A stretch of 40,207 bases of DNA from Planctomycetota bacterium (GCA_026984035.1 JALSSW010000155.1:1-40207), one strand, 5' to 3'. Numbered from the stretch's first letter, positions 14,499-24,369 are shown. Made by a program: numbers and translations. Notes: generated by a model from the sequence alone, not told the origin.

Positions 14499-16736
14499 AT
14501 GACAAAGCCTACAAAGCCTCTCGAAATCCGGGTGCATGGTCGGGGGGGCCAAGGTGGGGTGACCTGCGCCAAAATCCTCGCGTCCTTCTACGCCCGGTTG
14601 GGAAAAAGTGTGCAGACTTTTGGGGATTACGCGGGGGAAAGGTCAGGGGCACCCGTGCGTGCCTTCACACGTGTTTCTGATCAGAAGATTACGAATCGAA
14701 ACAAGGTTTATGAACCTGATGAGATCCTTGTGCTGGATCAGACCCTTCTCTCCAAGGAAATCTTGACAGGTCTTGCTCCTGGGGGGCTCCTCCTTCTGAA
14801 CGTTTCCGAAGGATCAGAAGCTTTGACGGAGCGCTTTAAAGGATACCGTTTGGGCTTGGTGGACGCGAAGGGCATCGCACGCAAGCATGGAATTGGAACC
14901 AAGTCCTTGGTGATCGTCAACACGACTATCGCTGGGGCCTATGCCAAGATGGCTGGGCTTCCTTTTACCTTGGTGGAGGAAACCTTCCGGGGTCTGGGGT
15001 TTGCGAGCAATCTTGAGGCTGCGAGGGAAGCTTTTGACTCCGTTCGAATCATCCGGGCCGGGGTTCTTTCAGGTGTGGATGATGAGAGGCCTGCAAAATC
15101 GAAGGACAGCCATGGACAACCCAAGGTGGGAATCGAGAGCTTGGCTGCCCACCATGAGAGTCCTCCGACTCCCCTGAAGACGGGGAGCTGGAAGACTCAG
15201 CAACCGATTTATAAAGAAAATCTTGCACCCTGCAGTGCCTGGTGCCCTGCTGGGAACGACGTTATCGGTTTCATACAGGCTGTCGGGAAGGGGAACGCGG
15301 AGGAGGCAGTTTCCATTCTCGCGGCGACGACTCCCTTCCCAGGTGTCTGTGGCCGGGTCTGTCCCGCGCCTTGCATGGAAGGATGTAATCGGCGGGAGTT
15401 GGATGGTGCGGTGCAGATCAAGGCTTTGGAGCGCTGGGTGGCGGATCAGGGATTTCATGGGTGTCCCGAGAAGGCTGTTCCGGACCGGGTTTTCGAGATG
15501 GGGATTGTGGGGAGTGGACCGGCGGGGATCAGTGCTGCATATCAGCTTGCATTAGCGGGACACCGAGTGTTCCTTTATGAGGGAGAGGAGGAGCTTGGGG
15601 GAGTCTTGCGCACGGGGATCCCGAGCTATCGGCTTCCGAGAGGGGTACTCGACCGAGAGATTGGGAGGGTTCTTGAGTTGGGGGTTGAGGTGCGAACGGG
15701 AGTTTTTCTAAGCTTTTCGGAGATGGAGGGCTTGGCGCGAAAACATGATGCTTTGATCCTTGCAACGGGTTTGCAGCATTTGCGGGAATTAGATGTGGAA
15801 GGAGCGGACCTACCCGGGATTGAGCAGGGGATCGATTTTTTGCATCGGGTCAATTTCGGGATGGGGCCGAGGCTCCATGGACATGTTGTGGTCCTCGGGG
15901 GCGGGAACACTGCGATGGACTGTGCTCGGAGTGCCTTGCGATGCGGTGCGGAACGGGTGACTGTTGCCTACCGGAGGACTCGGGTAGAGATGCCTGCAAT
16001 TCAAGAAGAGATCGGCGAGGCTGAAGAGGAAGGGGTCACCCTTCTTTTGCAGAGGCAACCCGTGGGTTTTTCTGGAAAGGAGCAGGTGGATTCTGTTCTC
16101 CTTGCTGAAGTTGAAATGGGAGAACCCGATGAAAGTGGGCGGCGCAAACCGCTTGTGACCGACCGAGTGGAAAAACTTGGATGTGATTCTGTTTTTCTGG
16201 CTTTGGGACAAACTCGAAATTTGAGTGTCCTTCCGTCAAGTTGGGAGATTCGGGGGGAGAGAATTCATGTGAATGGGGATCCCTGGAGTATTTTCCTTTC
16301 TGGAGATTTCTCGAATGGAGAGGGGACGGTGACTCATGCGATCGGAAACGGAAGGCGGGTGGCGAGTTTGGTCTTGTCGGATCTTGGCGAAGAGGTGCAA
16401 GTATTCGAGCGGCCTGATCGAAGGATGGCTGTCCCAGCGACAGACATTCGTTTTGACCACTTTGATCGTGCCGTTCCGACCGAGATCCCTGTCCTGGATT
16501 CCAAGGAGCGGATCCAAGGTTTTGAGGAAGTGAACGGGGGGCTTAATGACCCCCTAGAAGCGCACCGCTGTTTCTCCTGTGGCCACTGCACCCAATGTGA
16601 TACCTGCTTGGTCTATTGTCCGGAGGGGATTATTCGCCGCCAAGAGTTGGGGTATGAAGTTGATTATAGCTACTGCAAAGGCTGCGGGATCTGCGTTGAA
16701 GAGTGTCCCCGAGAAGCCATGGAGATGACCCAATGA
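14499..16736 (+). CDS. 2-oxoacid:acceptor oxidoreductase gamma subunit fused to NADPH-flavin unit and delta ferredoxin
   Basis: 745 aa in three parts. Residues about 8-195 are a PorC-type gamma subunit (IRVHGRGGQGGVTCAKILA). Residues about 235-665 are a GltD/NfnB-like unit: a Cys-rich N-terminal iron-sulfur region (C245, C249 and the later CGRVCPAPCMEGC), an FAD Rossmann motif (GSGPAG at 338-343) and an NADPH Rossmann motif (GGGNTA near 467) with YRRTRVEMP. Residues about 685-745 are a delta-type ferredoxin: CFSCGHCTQCDTCLVYCP (from 691) and CKGCGICVEECP (726-737). Together these could pass electrons from 2-oxoacid oxidation to NADP+. ATG 14499 is the best start although GGGGAGG is 14 bases away. 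Its stop overlaps the alpha gene (ATGA). Confidence 0.85.
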   Translation: MTKPTKPLEIRVHGRGGQGGVTCAKILASFYARLGKSVQTFGDYAGERSGAPVRAFTRVSDQKITNRNKVYEPDEILVLDQTLLSKEILTGLAPGGLLLLNVSEGSEALTERFKGYRLGLVDAKGIARKHGIGTKSLVIVNTTIAGAYAKMAGLPFTLVEETFRGLGFASNLEAAREAFDSVRIIRAGVLSGVDDERPAKSKDSHGQPKVGIESLAAHHESPPTPLKTGSWKTQQPIYKENLAPCSAWCPAGNDVIGFIQAVGKGNAEEAVSILAATTPFPGVCGRVCPAPCMEGCNRRELDGAVQIKALERWVADQGFHGCPEKAVPDRVFEMGIVGSGPAGISAAYQLALAGHRVFLYEGEEELGGVLRTGIPSYRLPRGVLDREIGRVLELGVEVRTGVFLSFSEMEGLARKHDALILATGLQHLRELDVEGADLPGIEQGIDFLHRVNFGMGPRLHGHVVVLGGGNTAMDCARSALRCGAERVTVAYRRTRVEMPAIQEEIGEAEEEGVTLLLQRQPVGFSGKEQVDSVLLAEVEMGEPDESGRRKPLVTDRVEKLGCDSVFLALGQTRNLSVLPSSWEIRGERIHVNGDPWSIFLSGDFSNGEGTVTHAIGNGRRVASLVLSDLGEEVQVFERPDRRMAVPATDIRFDHFDRAVPTEIPVLDSKERIQGFEEVNGGLNDPLEAHRCFSCGHCTQCDTCLVYCPEGIIRRQELGYEVDYSYCKGCGICVEECPREAMEMTQ

Positions 16737-17893
16737 GCATCGAACTCTTGAGTGCAAATCATGCGGCCGCGACTGCCGCAATCCTGGCGGGGGATGCCAA
16801 TCGGAGCGCGGGTGGGTTTGGAAGTGGGGTGTATCCCATCACGCCTCAGACTGAATGCATTGAACTTCTCTGCACACATGAGTTTGAAAAAGGCGAAGTC
16901 GTCCGCGTGGAATCAGAGCACAGCGCAATGGGGGTTTGCATTGGGTTTTCTCTTGCCGGGGCGCGAAGCTTTACCGCTAGTGCCTCAAATGGGTTGGCCT
17001 ACATGTGTGAAAATGTTTTCAGTGCCGCTCTCTATCGACTTCCCATTGTGATGATGGCCGCCAATCGCACTCTAGGCCCCCCTTGGAACATTTGGGTGGA
17101 CCATGGGGACAGCCTCATGTTAAGGGACTCGGGCTGGATTCAGTTTTTCTGCGAGGACAACCAGGAGGTTTTGGATACAACACTCCTAGCTTTCCGCCTC
17201 GCCGAGGATCCAAGAATTCTTCTACCTGCGATGGTAAACCAGGATGCATTTGTCCTCTCACACACCATGATGCAAACTGACATTCCCTCTCAGGATCAAG
17301 TGGACCATTTCCTCCCAACCCTGAACCTACCCCATCAGATCGGGGACACCCCTGTAACAATCGGTGGCCTGGATTTTCCCCATGAGACCGAAGTTCATAG
17401 GAGACAGCACTCTGAGGCCATGGGACGAGTGATGGGAGTCTATGCGGAAATCCAAAAGGAGTTTCGGGAGATCTTTGGAAGGGAGCCTGCAGGACCCGTT
17501 GTGCCCTACCGGATGGAGGATGCAGAAATTTCCTTCGTTTCCATGGGAACCACCGGAAGTACTGTTCGCGTTCTTGTCGATCGTGCACGTGAGAAAGGCA
17601 TTAAGGCTGGGGGCCTTAGGATCCGAATGTTCCGTCCCTTTCCTGGAGAGGCTCTGAAAAAAGCTCTGGCCAAGGTGAAACGTGTCGCAGTCCTCGATCG
17701 AAACATCAGTCTTGGCTTAGGCGGAGTCACTTGGTCGGAACTTAAAGATTGGGCGCCTAAGGGAAGCTTGGTTCAGGATTACATCATTGGATTGGGTGGG
17801 GGTGACATTCGTCCTGAACATTTGGAAAAACTCTTGGAGGATCTTTGCTCCCTGGATGCCGAAGTTCCTCCCAAAATCGTGGAGGTTGGATGA
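16733..17893 (+). CDS. porA: 2-oxoacid:acceptor oxidoreductase, alpha subunit (PorA-like)
   Basis: 386 aa, the normal size for a separate alpha subunit. YPITPQTECIELL and VESEHSAMGVCIGFSLAGARSFTASASNGLAYM are the thiamine-pyrophosphate pyrimidine-domain signatures (the Glu in VESEH activates TPP). ANRTLGPPWNIWVDHGDS and the domain II segment VSMGTTGSTVRVLVDRAREKG follow. It starts in an ATGA overlap with the gamma fusion and ends in another with beta, so subunits are made in equal amounts. The substrate is probably pyruvate, but 2-oxoglutarate or branched 2-oxoacids cannot be excluded. Confidence 0.9.
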   Translation: MSIELLSANHAAATAAILAGDANRSAGGFGSGVYPITPQTECIELLCTHEFEKGEVVRVESEHSAMGVCIGFSLAGARSFTASASNGLAYMCENVFSAALYRLPIVMMAANRTLGPPWNIWVDHGDSLMLRDSGWIQFFCEDNQEVLDTTLLAFRLAEDPRILLPAMVNQDAFVLSHTMMQTDIPSQDQVDHFLPTLNLPHQIGDTPVTIGGLDFPHETEVHRRQHSEAMGRVMGVYAEIQKEFREIFGREPAGPVVPYRMEDAEISFVSMGTTGSTVRVLVDRAREKGIKAGGLRIRMFRPFPGEALKKALAKVKRVAVLDRNISLGLGGVTWSELKDWAPKGSLVQDYIIGLGGGDIRPEHLEKLLEDLCSLDAEVPPKIVEVG

Positions 17894-18807
17894 CACAGGA
17901 ACCTTTGATGGGCGGTATGGCCCAAACATCCCAGGATCGTTGCGATCCCCTCCTAAGACCTGGGAACACCAACTGCGGGGGTTGCGGAATGTCCATTGGG
18001 CTCAATATGTTGAGTCGGGCAATCGGCAAACGCAAAGTGCAGATCGTAATCCCCGCATGTTGCGGAATTGTGACAGCCGGGCCATTTCCATGGTCCGCCT
18101 ACGGAGCCCCCGTTGTCGCTTCCACCTTCGCTTCCGCGGCCGCCGTTGCAACAGGCCTCTCCCGCGCTGCCACCTTTCACAATAGGGACACCCGTGTTCT
18201 CTGCTGGGCCGGGGACGGAGGGACCTATGACATAGGTATGGCCACTCTCTCTGCTGCCGCCGAGCGGAATGAGGACATCCTTTATTTCTGCTATGACAAC
18301 GAGATTTATGGGAACACCGGGGGGCAACGTTCTTCGGCAACTCCCGTGGGGGCCCGTACAACGACGACCCCAAAGGGTAAAAGGGAAAACAAAAAGGACA
18401 TTCTTGCCATCATGGCCGCCCACAGGATCCCTTATGCAGCAACAATATCCCTGGCACACCCTGAGGATTGCCTGCGGAAAATGGAAATAGCTCTCGATTT
18501 AAAAGGGTTTCGATTTCTTCACATTCTGGCTCCCTGTCCTACGGGGTGGAAATCCGAGCCAGCTGAAGGTGTCGAGCTCGTTCGTGCTTCGGTTCGATCA
18601 GGTCTCTTCCCTGTTGTTGAAGTAATGGATGGGCGTCACTGGAAGATAAATATTCAGCCAGATTTCTCTTTTGAAGATCTTAAATTTTATTTTGAACATC
18701 AGGGCCGTTTTCGAAAGGGGATCTTCGATGTTGAAGGAATCTCCTCAGACATCAGGAGATACTGGAAGGAGTTAGAGGCCGTGGTCTCGTCAAAAGCTTC
18801 GCAGTAG
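17890..18807 (+). CDS. porB: 2-oxoacid:acceptor oxidoreductase, beta subunit (PorB-like)
   Basis: 305 aa. The TPP-binding motif starts at GDGGTYDIG (about 108-116) and ends at YDNEIYGNTGGQ. Cysteines for a [4Fe-4S] cluster are present: C29 and C32 (NTNCGGCG), C57/C58 (ACCGI) and the Cys in LAPCPTGW. Length and layout match the PorB family. ATG 17890 overlaps the alpha stop (ATGA). It is the last gene of the operon; the next gene is a convergent transposase 28 bases on. Confidence 0.92.
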   Translation: MTQEPLMGGMAQTSQDRCDPLLRPGNTNCGGCGMSIGLNMLSRAIGKRKVQIVIPACCGIVTAGPFPWSAYGAPVVASTFASAAAVATGLSRAATFHNRDTRVLCWAGDGGTYDIGMATLSAAAERNEDILYFCYDNEIYGNTGGQRSSATPVGARTTTTPKGKRENKKDILAIMAAHRIPYAATISLAHPEDCLRKMEIALDLKGFRFLHILAPCPTGWKSEPAEGVELVRASVRSGLFPVVEVMDGRHWKINIQPDFSFEDLKFYFEHQGRFRKGIFDVEGISSDIRRYWKELEAVVSSKASQ

Positions 18808-18835
18808 AAAGGTGGGTTAGAGTCCTGCAGGGAAC

Positions 18836-19897
18836 CTATTCGCCAAACAACCTCCTACAGGCTCTTATTCCATGGAAATAGCTTCGCCCCGCTTGCCTTG
18901 CAGCTTTTTCCAAGCTTCCAGCTTTGCCTGCGACTCTAAAAAACAACTTCCCAAAACTCTTAACTACTTCAAGCCATCGTTCGGTATCTAGTTCCAATCT
19001 GCTCAAAAGAGGGGGGAGGGACTCTGGAACGGCTCCTCGCTTTCCTTTTCTAACGAACCTTCCCGCAGTTTCGACCATTTCTAAGTAATCTAAAACCGAA
19101 AAACCTTCAAAAGGGGAGCCAGGTTCATCCAGGGCTGCCAACCATTGGGATTCACGAAGTTTCCCACGTTCCTTTTTTAAGAAGAGTTCTTGCCGCTTGG
19201 TCAAGGTCTCTCCTTTTCTTTTTTGTGACATGTATTTTGAAACCCGTTTCTTTGCTTTCTCCCCTACCAATCTTTCAAACGCGCTCGTAAATTCCGATTC
19301 CTCTATTGTCTTGGCCACACCTGCTCGGATGGGATTCAGTTCGATGTAGTGCATGCAGGCTCCAATTGCCGGGATGTCCTCTAGTCTGGTGCACCGAAAC
19401 CGACCGTCAAAGAATCTACCCTTGCATTGATCTTCAAGATTAGATCGCCTCGCAATGAATTGGTTTTGAAGTTGCATGAAGAAGCTAATGCTCGACAACT
19501 TTTCCCTGGCTCGAAGAACTGTCTCCCTATCTTGAAGAAGTTCTTCTATTTCCTCTTTTGTTGGTGGGGCCGCTTTTCCATTCCTCTTGTGTCGTTTAGG
19601 GAAAAGTTTCCACCAACGTCTTACGACCTCCTCGTCGGACCATTCTGCTACCAAATCAGGCCGATTCCGAAGGGCTAAATGATAGTGATTGCAGAGGATC
19701 GCGTAGGAATACACTTGGACTCCAAAGATCCCTGACAAATGTTTCAGTCGATCTCGGATCCAAAATTTTCTGTGGTCGTAGTTCCGCTTGGAATATTTAT
19801 CATAGCCACAAAGAAATGCCTGCCGCACACAACGAACCATCACATGGTAAAACCCTGATTCGGCTTCATTGATGATCTCCTTCCTAGCTATTGTCAT
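18836..19897 (-). mobile_element. REP-associated tyrosine (Y1/IS200-like) transposase
   Basis: 353 aa. The HUH motif is NHYHLAL, and the catalytic-Tyr region is CMHYIELNPIRAG, typical of Y1 transposases of the REP-associated group. The start ATG 19897 has a GGGGGG ribosome site. The N-terminal two-thirds match the family; the C-terminal basic helical tail (GSLEKAARQAGRSYFHGIRACRRL) looks like an added DNA-binding element. The gene appears intact. A perfect 9-bp inverted repeat lies about 100 bases upstream (19996-20019). Such genes are abundant in Planctomycetota. Confidence 0.9.
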
Positions 19898-20378
19898 TGT
19901 CCCCCCGATTTGAAAAGGTTGATTGGGAGGCCTTATTCTCCAAAAGTCTTGGGAAACTATCCTGAGGTCCTCCTAATGAGATCAGACGCTCGAAGCCAAA
20001 AAAATGTCGCTTTTTTTGGAACAAAAATTGGGTGTCTCCGGGGGTTCACTCCCCCTCCTGTCACTAACTCAGGCGCACCTTGGGCCTATATAGCATGGAA
20101 AAGGGGTGTATCCATTTGGCTCCCGGAGTGGACGAATGGGGTTGCAACGGTTTTTTTTCGCCCAATCACTGGAAGGCTTGCAGAGCTCTGCTTGTCCGCT
20201 TTCCCAAATAAAGGGTCCACGGAAAACCTCAAGCTCCAAGAACCCAGCAGGGCCCCCTCCTGTCTCAGTGGGCCTCCTTTGCCCTGAGATCATTTGGGGG
20301 TCCTGGTAGAGTTTTTTTCTTTCTCATCCTTGAGGATTCCTGTGCCTTGAAGTCATCTATCGGCGCTGGAAAAAAGAC
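19898..20378. other. Intergenic 481 bases upstream of the transposase
   Basis: No convincing gene. A 125-codon open frame at 19910-20287 has no family likeness and composition typical of chance. The region holds the perfect hairpin at 19996-20019, a small G5/C5 stem at 20040-20055 and an AT-rich run (20325-20340). It may contain the promoter of the transposase and the 3' region of the ELWxxDGT gene. Confidence 0.6.
19996..20019. repeat. Perfect 9-bp inverted repeat (terminator-like)
   Basis: CCAAAAAAA (19996-20004), loop TGTCGC, TTTTTTTGG (20011-20019). It has an A/T-run stem that is symmetric on both strands. It could be a weak bidirectional terminator or a structure recognised by the adjacent Y1 transposase, which acts on single-stranded hairpins. 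Confidence 0.6.
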
Positions 20379-23300
20379 TTAGTGGGTTCCCAAGTGAAGT
20401 TCCACTGGTTGACTCATGGTGAAACCCCCTCCTTGTTTCGGATGGAGGGCCTGGGCATGGAGGAAGAGCCCACTGAGGCTGGGAATTTTTGGAAGGGGAA
20501 AAGAAAGGCTCCAGTGACCTTTGTTGGCTCGAAGGGGAATGGAGGTCATTTGTCGGAAAGGGTCAATCCCCAACCAACACCCATTCTCTAACGGAAAAGG
20601 AAGAGGTGGAGGAGACCCCAGAAGAAGGATCAAAGGAGATTGGGCTGTGAGAGCGTCCCCTTCAAAATGCATGGATGTCCCCAGAGTTGGATCGGTGGCC
20701 TCAAGAGAGAGTTCTTCCCTACATCCGAAGCGATAGCTCCTGGCGCTTGCGGGAAGGTTTAGAGTCCAAGGCTCGCCACCGTGTTCGGAATCTTTCCAAG
20801 GAAAAAAGAGTGTCCCCTTTAAAAACCTCGCCTCTTGGAGGGGTTGGGGAGGGACGGGCAAGGGGAGGGCCTTTCCATAAGGAATGGTTCCAGCAGAGGT
20901 TCCATCGCTGATCCAAAACTGGGGTGTGTGGGTCTTGTTCTGAGCGAGGAAGATGACAAAGCGAGAACCGACCCGGATTGGGAAACTCTCTTTGAGACAT
21001 CCTGAGCTTGGACCTTTGAAGATGTCTTTCAGGAGTTTTGTCCCCTTTGGGGTTCCATCCGTAATAAAAAATTCTTTTCCTGTCGTTTTGGTTTGTGCGC
21101 TAAAGATGATCCGATTTCCCAGCTTGACTAAAGCATGGGGATTGGAGGACGATGGCCCAGGTTCCAAATCCTTAAGTAACTTTGTTCCTTTGGGTGTCCC
21201 ATCGGTGATCCAAAGTTCCTCTCCTTCTTGCTTCCTTTTTAAGGGGAACACAAGAACCTGTCCGAGATGTTTGAATTGGGGGACAAGTGCTTGAATACCT
21301 TGAGCAAGAGCAGTGATCTTGTTTCCATCGGTAGCCAAAAGGGCAGGGGCGAAGTTGGGGAGGCCGCTTTTTTGGGCAAGAAAGCTGAACACAAAACGTT
21401 TTCCCAAGCGGTGACCGCTTAGATGGAGCTGCGTGATTCCTCCACCCGTAGGCAGGGAACCTAAAAGATGGCTTCCTTGCTTTGTCCCATCGGTCAGCCA
21501 GAGAGGGACAGACCGGTCTTTTTGAATCCGGAAGGGTCCTGCGATGAGCATTTTGTTCCCAAAGCGGAGGGGATTGGAAAAGATGGGCGGTTCCTTCAAG
21601 CTTCCGCTCACAAGGGGGAAAAAGGGCCGTGTCCCCTGGGGAGTGCCGTCTGTTGACCAATAACGGTTAGGTTCGGAGGAGGCTGCCCCAAAGAAAATCC
21701 CCCTTCCATTTAAAAGGTAAAACCTATCGAGTTTGTTCCTCCAAAGCAGACGACTGAACTCAAAGAGAATGGTTTTTCTGTTGGATCTTTGATTCCAAGC
21801 CAAAAGCCTTCCTAAGCCTTTGGAGTAATCTTTGTAAAGAAGGGTCTCTCCAAGGGGTTGGAGGGGAGCAGAAGGCCCTTCGAATCTGATTCTTGTCCCT
21901 TCCTCGATTCCATTGGATTGAACGAGCTTAGCAATAGAATTTTCCCCTGTGAAAGAGAAGAATACTTTGTCCCCGAGTTGGCAAAAACCCTGGGAATAAG
22001 AAGGTTTTGCCCTGAATCGTTTTTGGCCGATGTTTTTTAGGAGCTTAGTTCCAAAGACTGTCCCATCGCTGATCCAAGGTTCGGTTCCCTCGGAGCCGGT
22101 ATGTCGGAAGAAGAACCTGCTTCCAAACGGATCCAAAGCAAAAGGAATGAAGAAAACTTCCTTTTTCAAGCTGAGCTTCTTGATCTCTACTGTTCCCTGC
22201 CTTGTTGTGTCCGTCCGGAACAAAGTTCTTCTCCCATCATCAGAGAGAGTGAGGAAGACCTTTTGATTCCCCAAATCCAGGAAGGAAAAAGGTTTGGAGC
22301 CTTCGGGGCCCGGAATCAAATCTCCGAGCTGACGTGTCCCTTTTTTGCTTCCATCGCTGAACCAAGGTTCACAGCCCGTTTTGGGCGTCCAAGCACTGAA
22401 GAGAATCCCCCCTTTGACCGCCTTGATTCTTGCCGGGTTGCCGGAATCAGGTAAGGGGGATCCCCCCGGAGCGAGATCCTTCACTAGGGTTGTTCCTTGG
22501 ATCGTCCCGTCCGTTCGCCACAGCTCTCTTCCTTCCTTAGGGGTTTCTGCAGAAAAGAAGGCCCAGCTCCCACTGGCAGTGAACTCTCGAGGGGAAGAAC
22601 TCTCAGTTCCCGGCCAAAGATCCTTCAAGAGCTTCGTGCCCTTGGCTGTCCCGTCGCTGACCCAGAGTTCTTCCCCTTTGTTCGAAAAGGTTTTCCTTGC
22701 AGCGAAGAAAAACTTACCTTTTACCACTGGGAAGCCCTTTGAGGGAGGGTGGATCGTCACCAAAGGATCCTTAAAGAAAAGTTTTGTCCCTTTTATGGTT
22801 CCATCACTGACACCCAAGCCGGTTTCTCCATAGCTCGCTGACCTGAAGAGGAAAAGAAGTCGGTTTCCCCATGCTGTCAGCCCAAAAAGTTTCCCTTTGG
22901 GTTGGAGAAGCGCGATGCTCCCTTTGCTTGTTCCGTCACTGAAGAAAAGAGTCCAACCCCTCCTTGGGGTCCATGCTTGGAAGAAAACTCCTTGGGGCAG
23001 GCTGACAAAATCCTTGGGTTGAGAGGAAAGAGGGAGTTTGAGGCCATATGGGCTCCTGCCTGGAGCGAGATCTTTGACCAAATAGGTACCTTGAGGGGTT
23101 CCGTCGCTACGAAAAAGCTCTACCCCGGTTGTGGGAGAAAACCCGGCAAAGAAAAACAGATTCTTCCAACCGATTCCATCGGGGACCGAATAGTGGTAGG
23201 GGTCCCATTGATGTTCAAGGAGAAGAAGGGTGTTCTTTTCCGTTCCATCCGTTCGCCACAATCGGCGTTCTTTAAGGGATTGGGTCCAAAAGAAAGCGAA

Positions 23301-23513
23301 GGGCCCTGCTTGTCGAAAATGAAAAGGATTCGAGTCTTCTGAAACTAAGGTGTCAGGTTGCAGGTTTTTCAGCCGGGATTGGGAATGCCCAAAATCCGGA
23401 AAAGCAAAAAGGGCAGTCAGAATCAAAAAGATCCCAATAGTTTTTCGGTTGGATGCCGGGCAAGAAGCGCGACCGGGTCTTACGCCCCTTGGAGGGAAGG
23501 GTTTGGTTTTCAT
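20379..23513 (-). CDS. Giant secreted ELWxxDGT-repeat protein
   Basis: 1044 aa from ATG 23513; a signal peptide spans about residues 25-45 (TIGIFLILTALFAFPDFGHSQ). About sixteen repeats of the form [LP]-W/F-x-[ST]-D-G-T-x-x-G-T-x-L-[LV]-K-D-L-x-P-G cover residues about 80-900, for example LWRTDGTIQGTTLVKDLAPG. Such repeats are found in large secreted proteins of Planctomycetota, Myxococcota and Bacteroidota and probably form a beta-propeller-like or solenoid fold. After the last repeat (PWTLNLPASARS) comes a C-terminal module (LSLEATDPTLGTSMHFEG...SLSGLFLHAQAL) similar to those of other secreted proteins in this window. A surface or matrix protein is likely; ligand unknown. The upstream start at 23567 lacks support. 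Confidence 0.88.
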   Translation of the reverse strand: MKTKPFPPRGVRPGRASCPASNRKTIGIFLILTALFAFPDFGHSQSRLKNLQPDTLVSEDSNPFHFRQAGPFAFFWTQSLKERRLWRTDGTEKNTLLLLEHQWDPYHYSVPDGIGWKNLFFFAGFSPTTGVELFRSDGTPQGTYLVKDLAPGRSPYGLKLPLSSQPKDFVSLPQGVFFQAWTPRRGWTLFFSDGTSKGSIALLQPKGKLFGLTAWGNRLLFLFRSASYGETGLGVSDGTIKGTKLFFKDPLVTIHPPSKGFPVVKGKFFFAARKTFSNKGEELWVSDGTAKGTKLLKDLWPGTESSSPREFTASGSWAFFSAETPKEGRELWRTDGTIQGTTLVKDLAPGGSPLPDSGNPARIKAVKGGILFSAWTPKTGCEPWFSDGSKKGTRQLGDLIPGPEGSKPFSFLDLGNQKVFLTLSDDGRRTLFRTDTTRQGTVEIKKLSLKKEVFFIPFALDPFGSRFFFRHTGSEGTEPWISDGTVFGTKLLKNIGQKRFRAKPSYSQGFCQLGDKVFFSFTGENSIAKLVQSNGIEEGTRIRFEGPSAPLQPLGETLLYKDYSKGLGRLLAWNQRSNRKTILFEFSRLLWRNKLDRFYLLNGRGIFFGAASSEPNRYWSTDGTPQGTRPFFPLVSGSLKEPPIFSNPLRFGNKMLIAGPFRIQKDRSVPLWLTDGTKQGSHLLGSLPTGGGITQLHLSGHRLGKRFVFSFLAQKSGLPNFAPALLATDGNKITALAQGIQALVPQFKHLGQVLVFPLKRKQEGEELWITDGTPKGTKLLKDLEPGPSSSNPHALVKLGNRIIFSAQTKTTGKEFFITDGTPKGTKLLKDIFKGPSSGCLKESFPIRVGSRFVIFLAQNKTHTPQFWISDGTSAGTIPYGKALPLPVPPQPLQEARFLKGTLFFPWKDSEHGGEPWTLNLPASARSYRFGCREELSLEATDPTLGTSMHFEGDALTAQSPLILLLGSPPPLPFPLENGCWLGIDPFRQMTSIPLRANKGHWSLSFPLPKIPSLSGLFLHAQALHPKQGGGFTMSQPVELHLGTH

Positions 23514-23763
23514 GGTTCTACCTAGTGCAGTTCCACTCCAAATCCCACGGCAGAAAGGAGCTGCCAAGGATTATGCCCGAAGACGATGGCTTGGTGAATG
23601 GCCCAAACCGGAAATTTTAAAATACTCCTTCACAGGGGCCCATGGATCCTTTACTGCCATGTCCCTTGTTTCTGGTTTGGCCCCTTCTTTTGGAAAAACA
23701 GGGATCCTGAAACGGAAGGTTCATAACAAGGCAGGGATGAGACAATTCTGCAAACTTCTTGTT

Positions 23764-24369
23764 TCAGGCAATCGGTTCAACCTTTTTTTGTTGCAGATGT
23801 TTTTTCATCAATAGGCTGAAGGCAACAAGTAGATTTCCTTGAACCAGGAGTTCAACTCCTACGAAAATTCCGATAGCCCAAAGGCCAGAAATCGGCCAGG
23901 AGAAAACCAGGATTAGGCCTAGAAGGAGGTTTAAAACTCCTTGAAAGAGGCGGCTTCGAATGGCTGCGTGGGTCTTTTTCATTTGGAAATATTGAAGGAT
24001 GCGTCCGACCCCTATGATTCCCAACCAAAAGGCGACCAGGAGGGTGAGTCCCATCGCCGCCCCGAAAGGATCCAAAAGAAAAATCAGTGCGAGAAGGAGA
24101 TAGGCGAGCCCTAAGAGGATTTGAGCCTTTTTGCTCATCCATAGAGAGGTCTCCCCTTTGATCCCTGTGAACATCAGGCTGAGCCCGGCAACAAGCAGAA
24201 GGACTCCGAAAAAGATCATCGTTGTGAGTGTCATGGAAACGGAGAAGATGATCCCACCAAGCCCTAAGATCCCAAGGGTGATCCCGAGAAGGAAGAAAAA
24301 CTTCCACTTTCTAGCTAGTTGTTCGGAATCGATGTTGACTTCGAATTCCACAATTTCATTGTGATTCAT
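23764..24369 (-). CDS. HdeD/DUF308 family membrane protein
   Basis: 201 aa with six TM helices in three hairpins (WKFFFLLGITLGILGLGGIIFSVS; MIFFGVLLLVAGLSLMFTG; ILLGLAYLLLALIFLLDP; TLLVAFWLGIIGVGRIL; LFQGVLNLLLGLILVFSWP; WAIGIFVGVELLVQG). DUF308/HdeD proteins are linked to acid or general stress in enterics, but the function of this branch is unknown. ATG 24369 has AAAGGA about eight bases upstream. It is transcribed in the same direction as its neighbours, with long gaps on both sides (250 and 427 bases), so it is probably a separate unit. Confidence 0.85.
   Translation of the reverse strand: MNHNEIVEFEVNIDSEQLARKWKFFFLLGITLGILGLGGIIFSVSMTLTTMIFFGVLLLVAGLSLMFTGIKGETSLWMSKKAQILLGLAYLLLALIFLLDPFGAAMGLTLLVAFWLGIIGVGRILQYFQMKKTHAAIRSRLFQGVLNLLLGLILVFSWPISGLWAIGIFVGVELLVQGNLLVAFSLLMKKHLQQKKVEPIA

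Noticed and set aside
20040..20060. tRNA T-arm-like G5-loop-C5 stem
   Set aside because: The loop lacks the conserved A of TTCRA, and no matching acceptor, D or anticodon arm is found upstream.
19910..20287. 125-codon open frame divergent from the transposase
   Set aside because: No family likeness, no signal or helix pattern, poor start; treated as chance.
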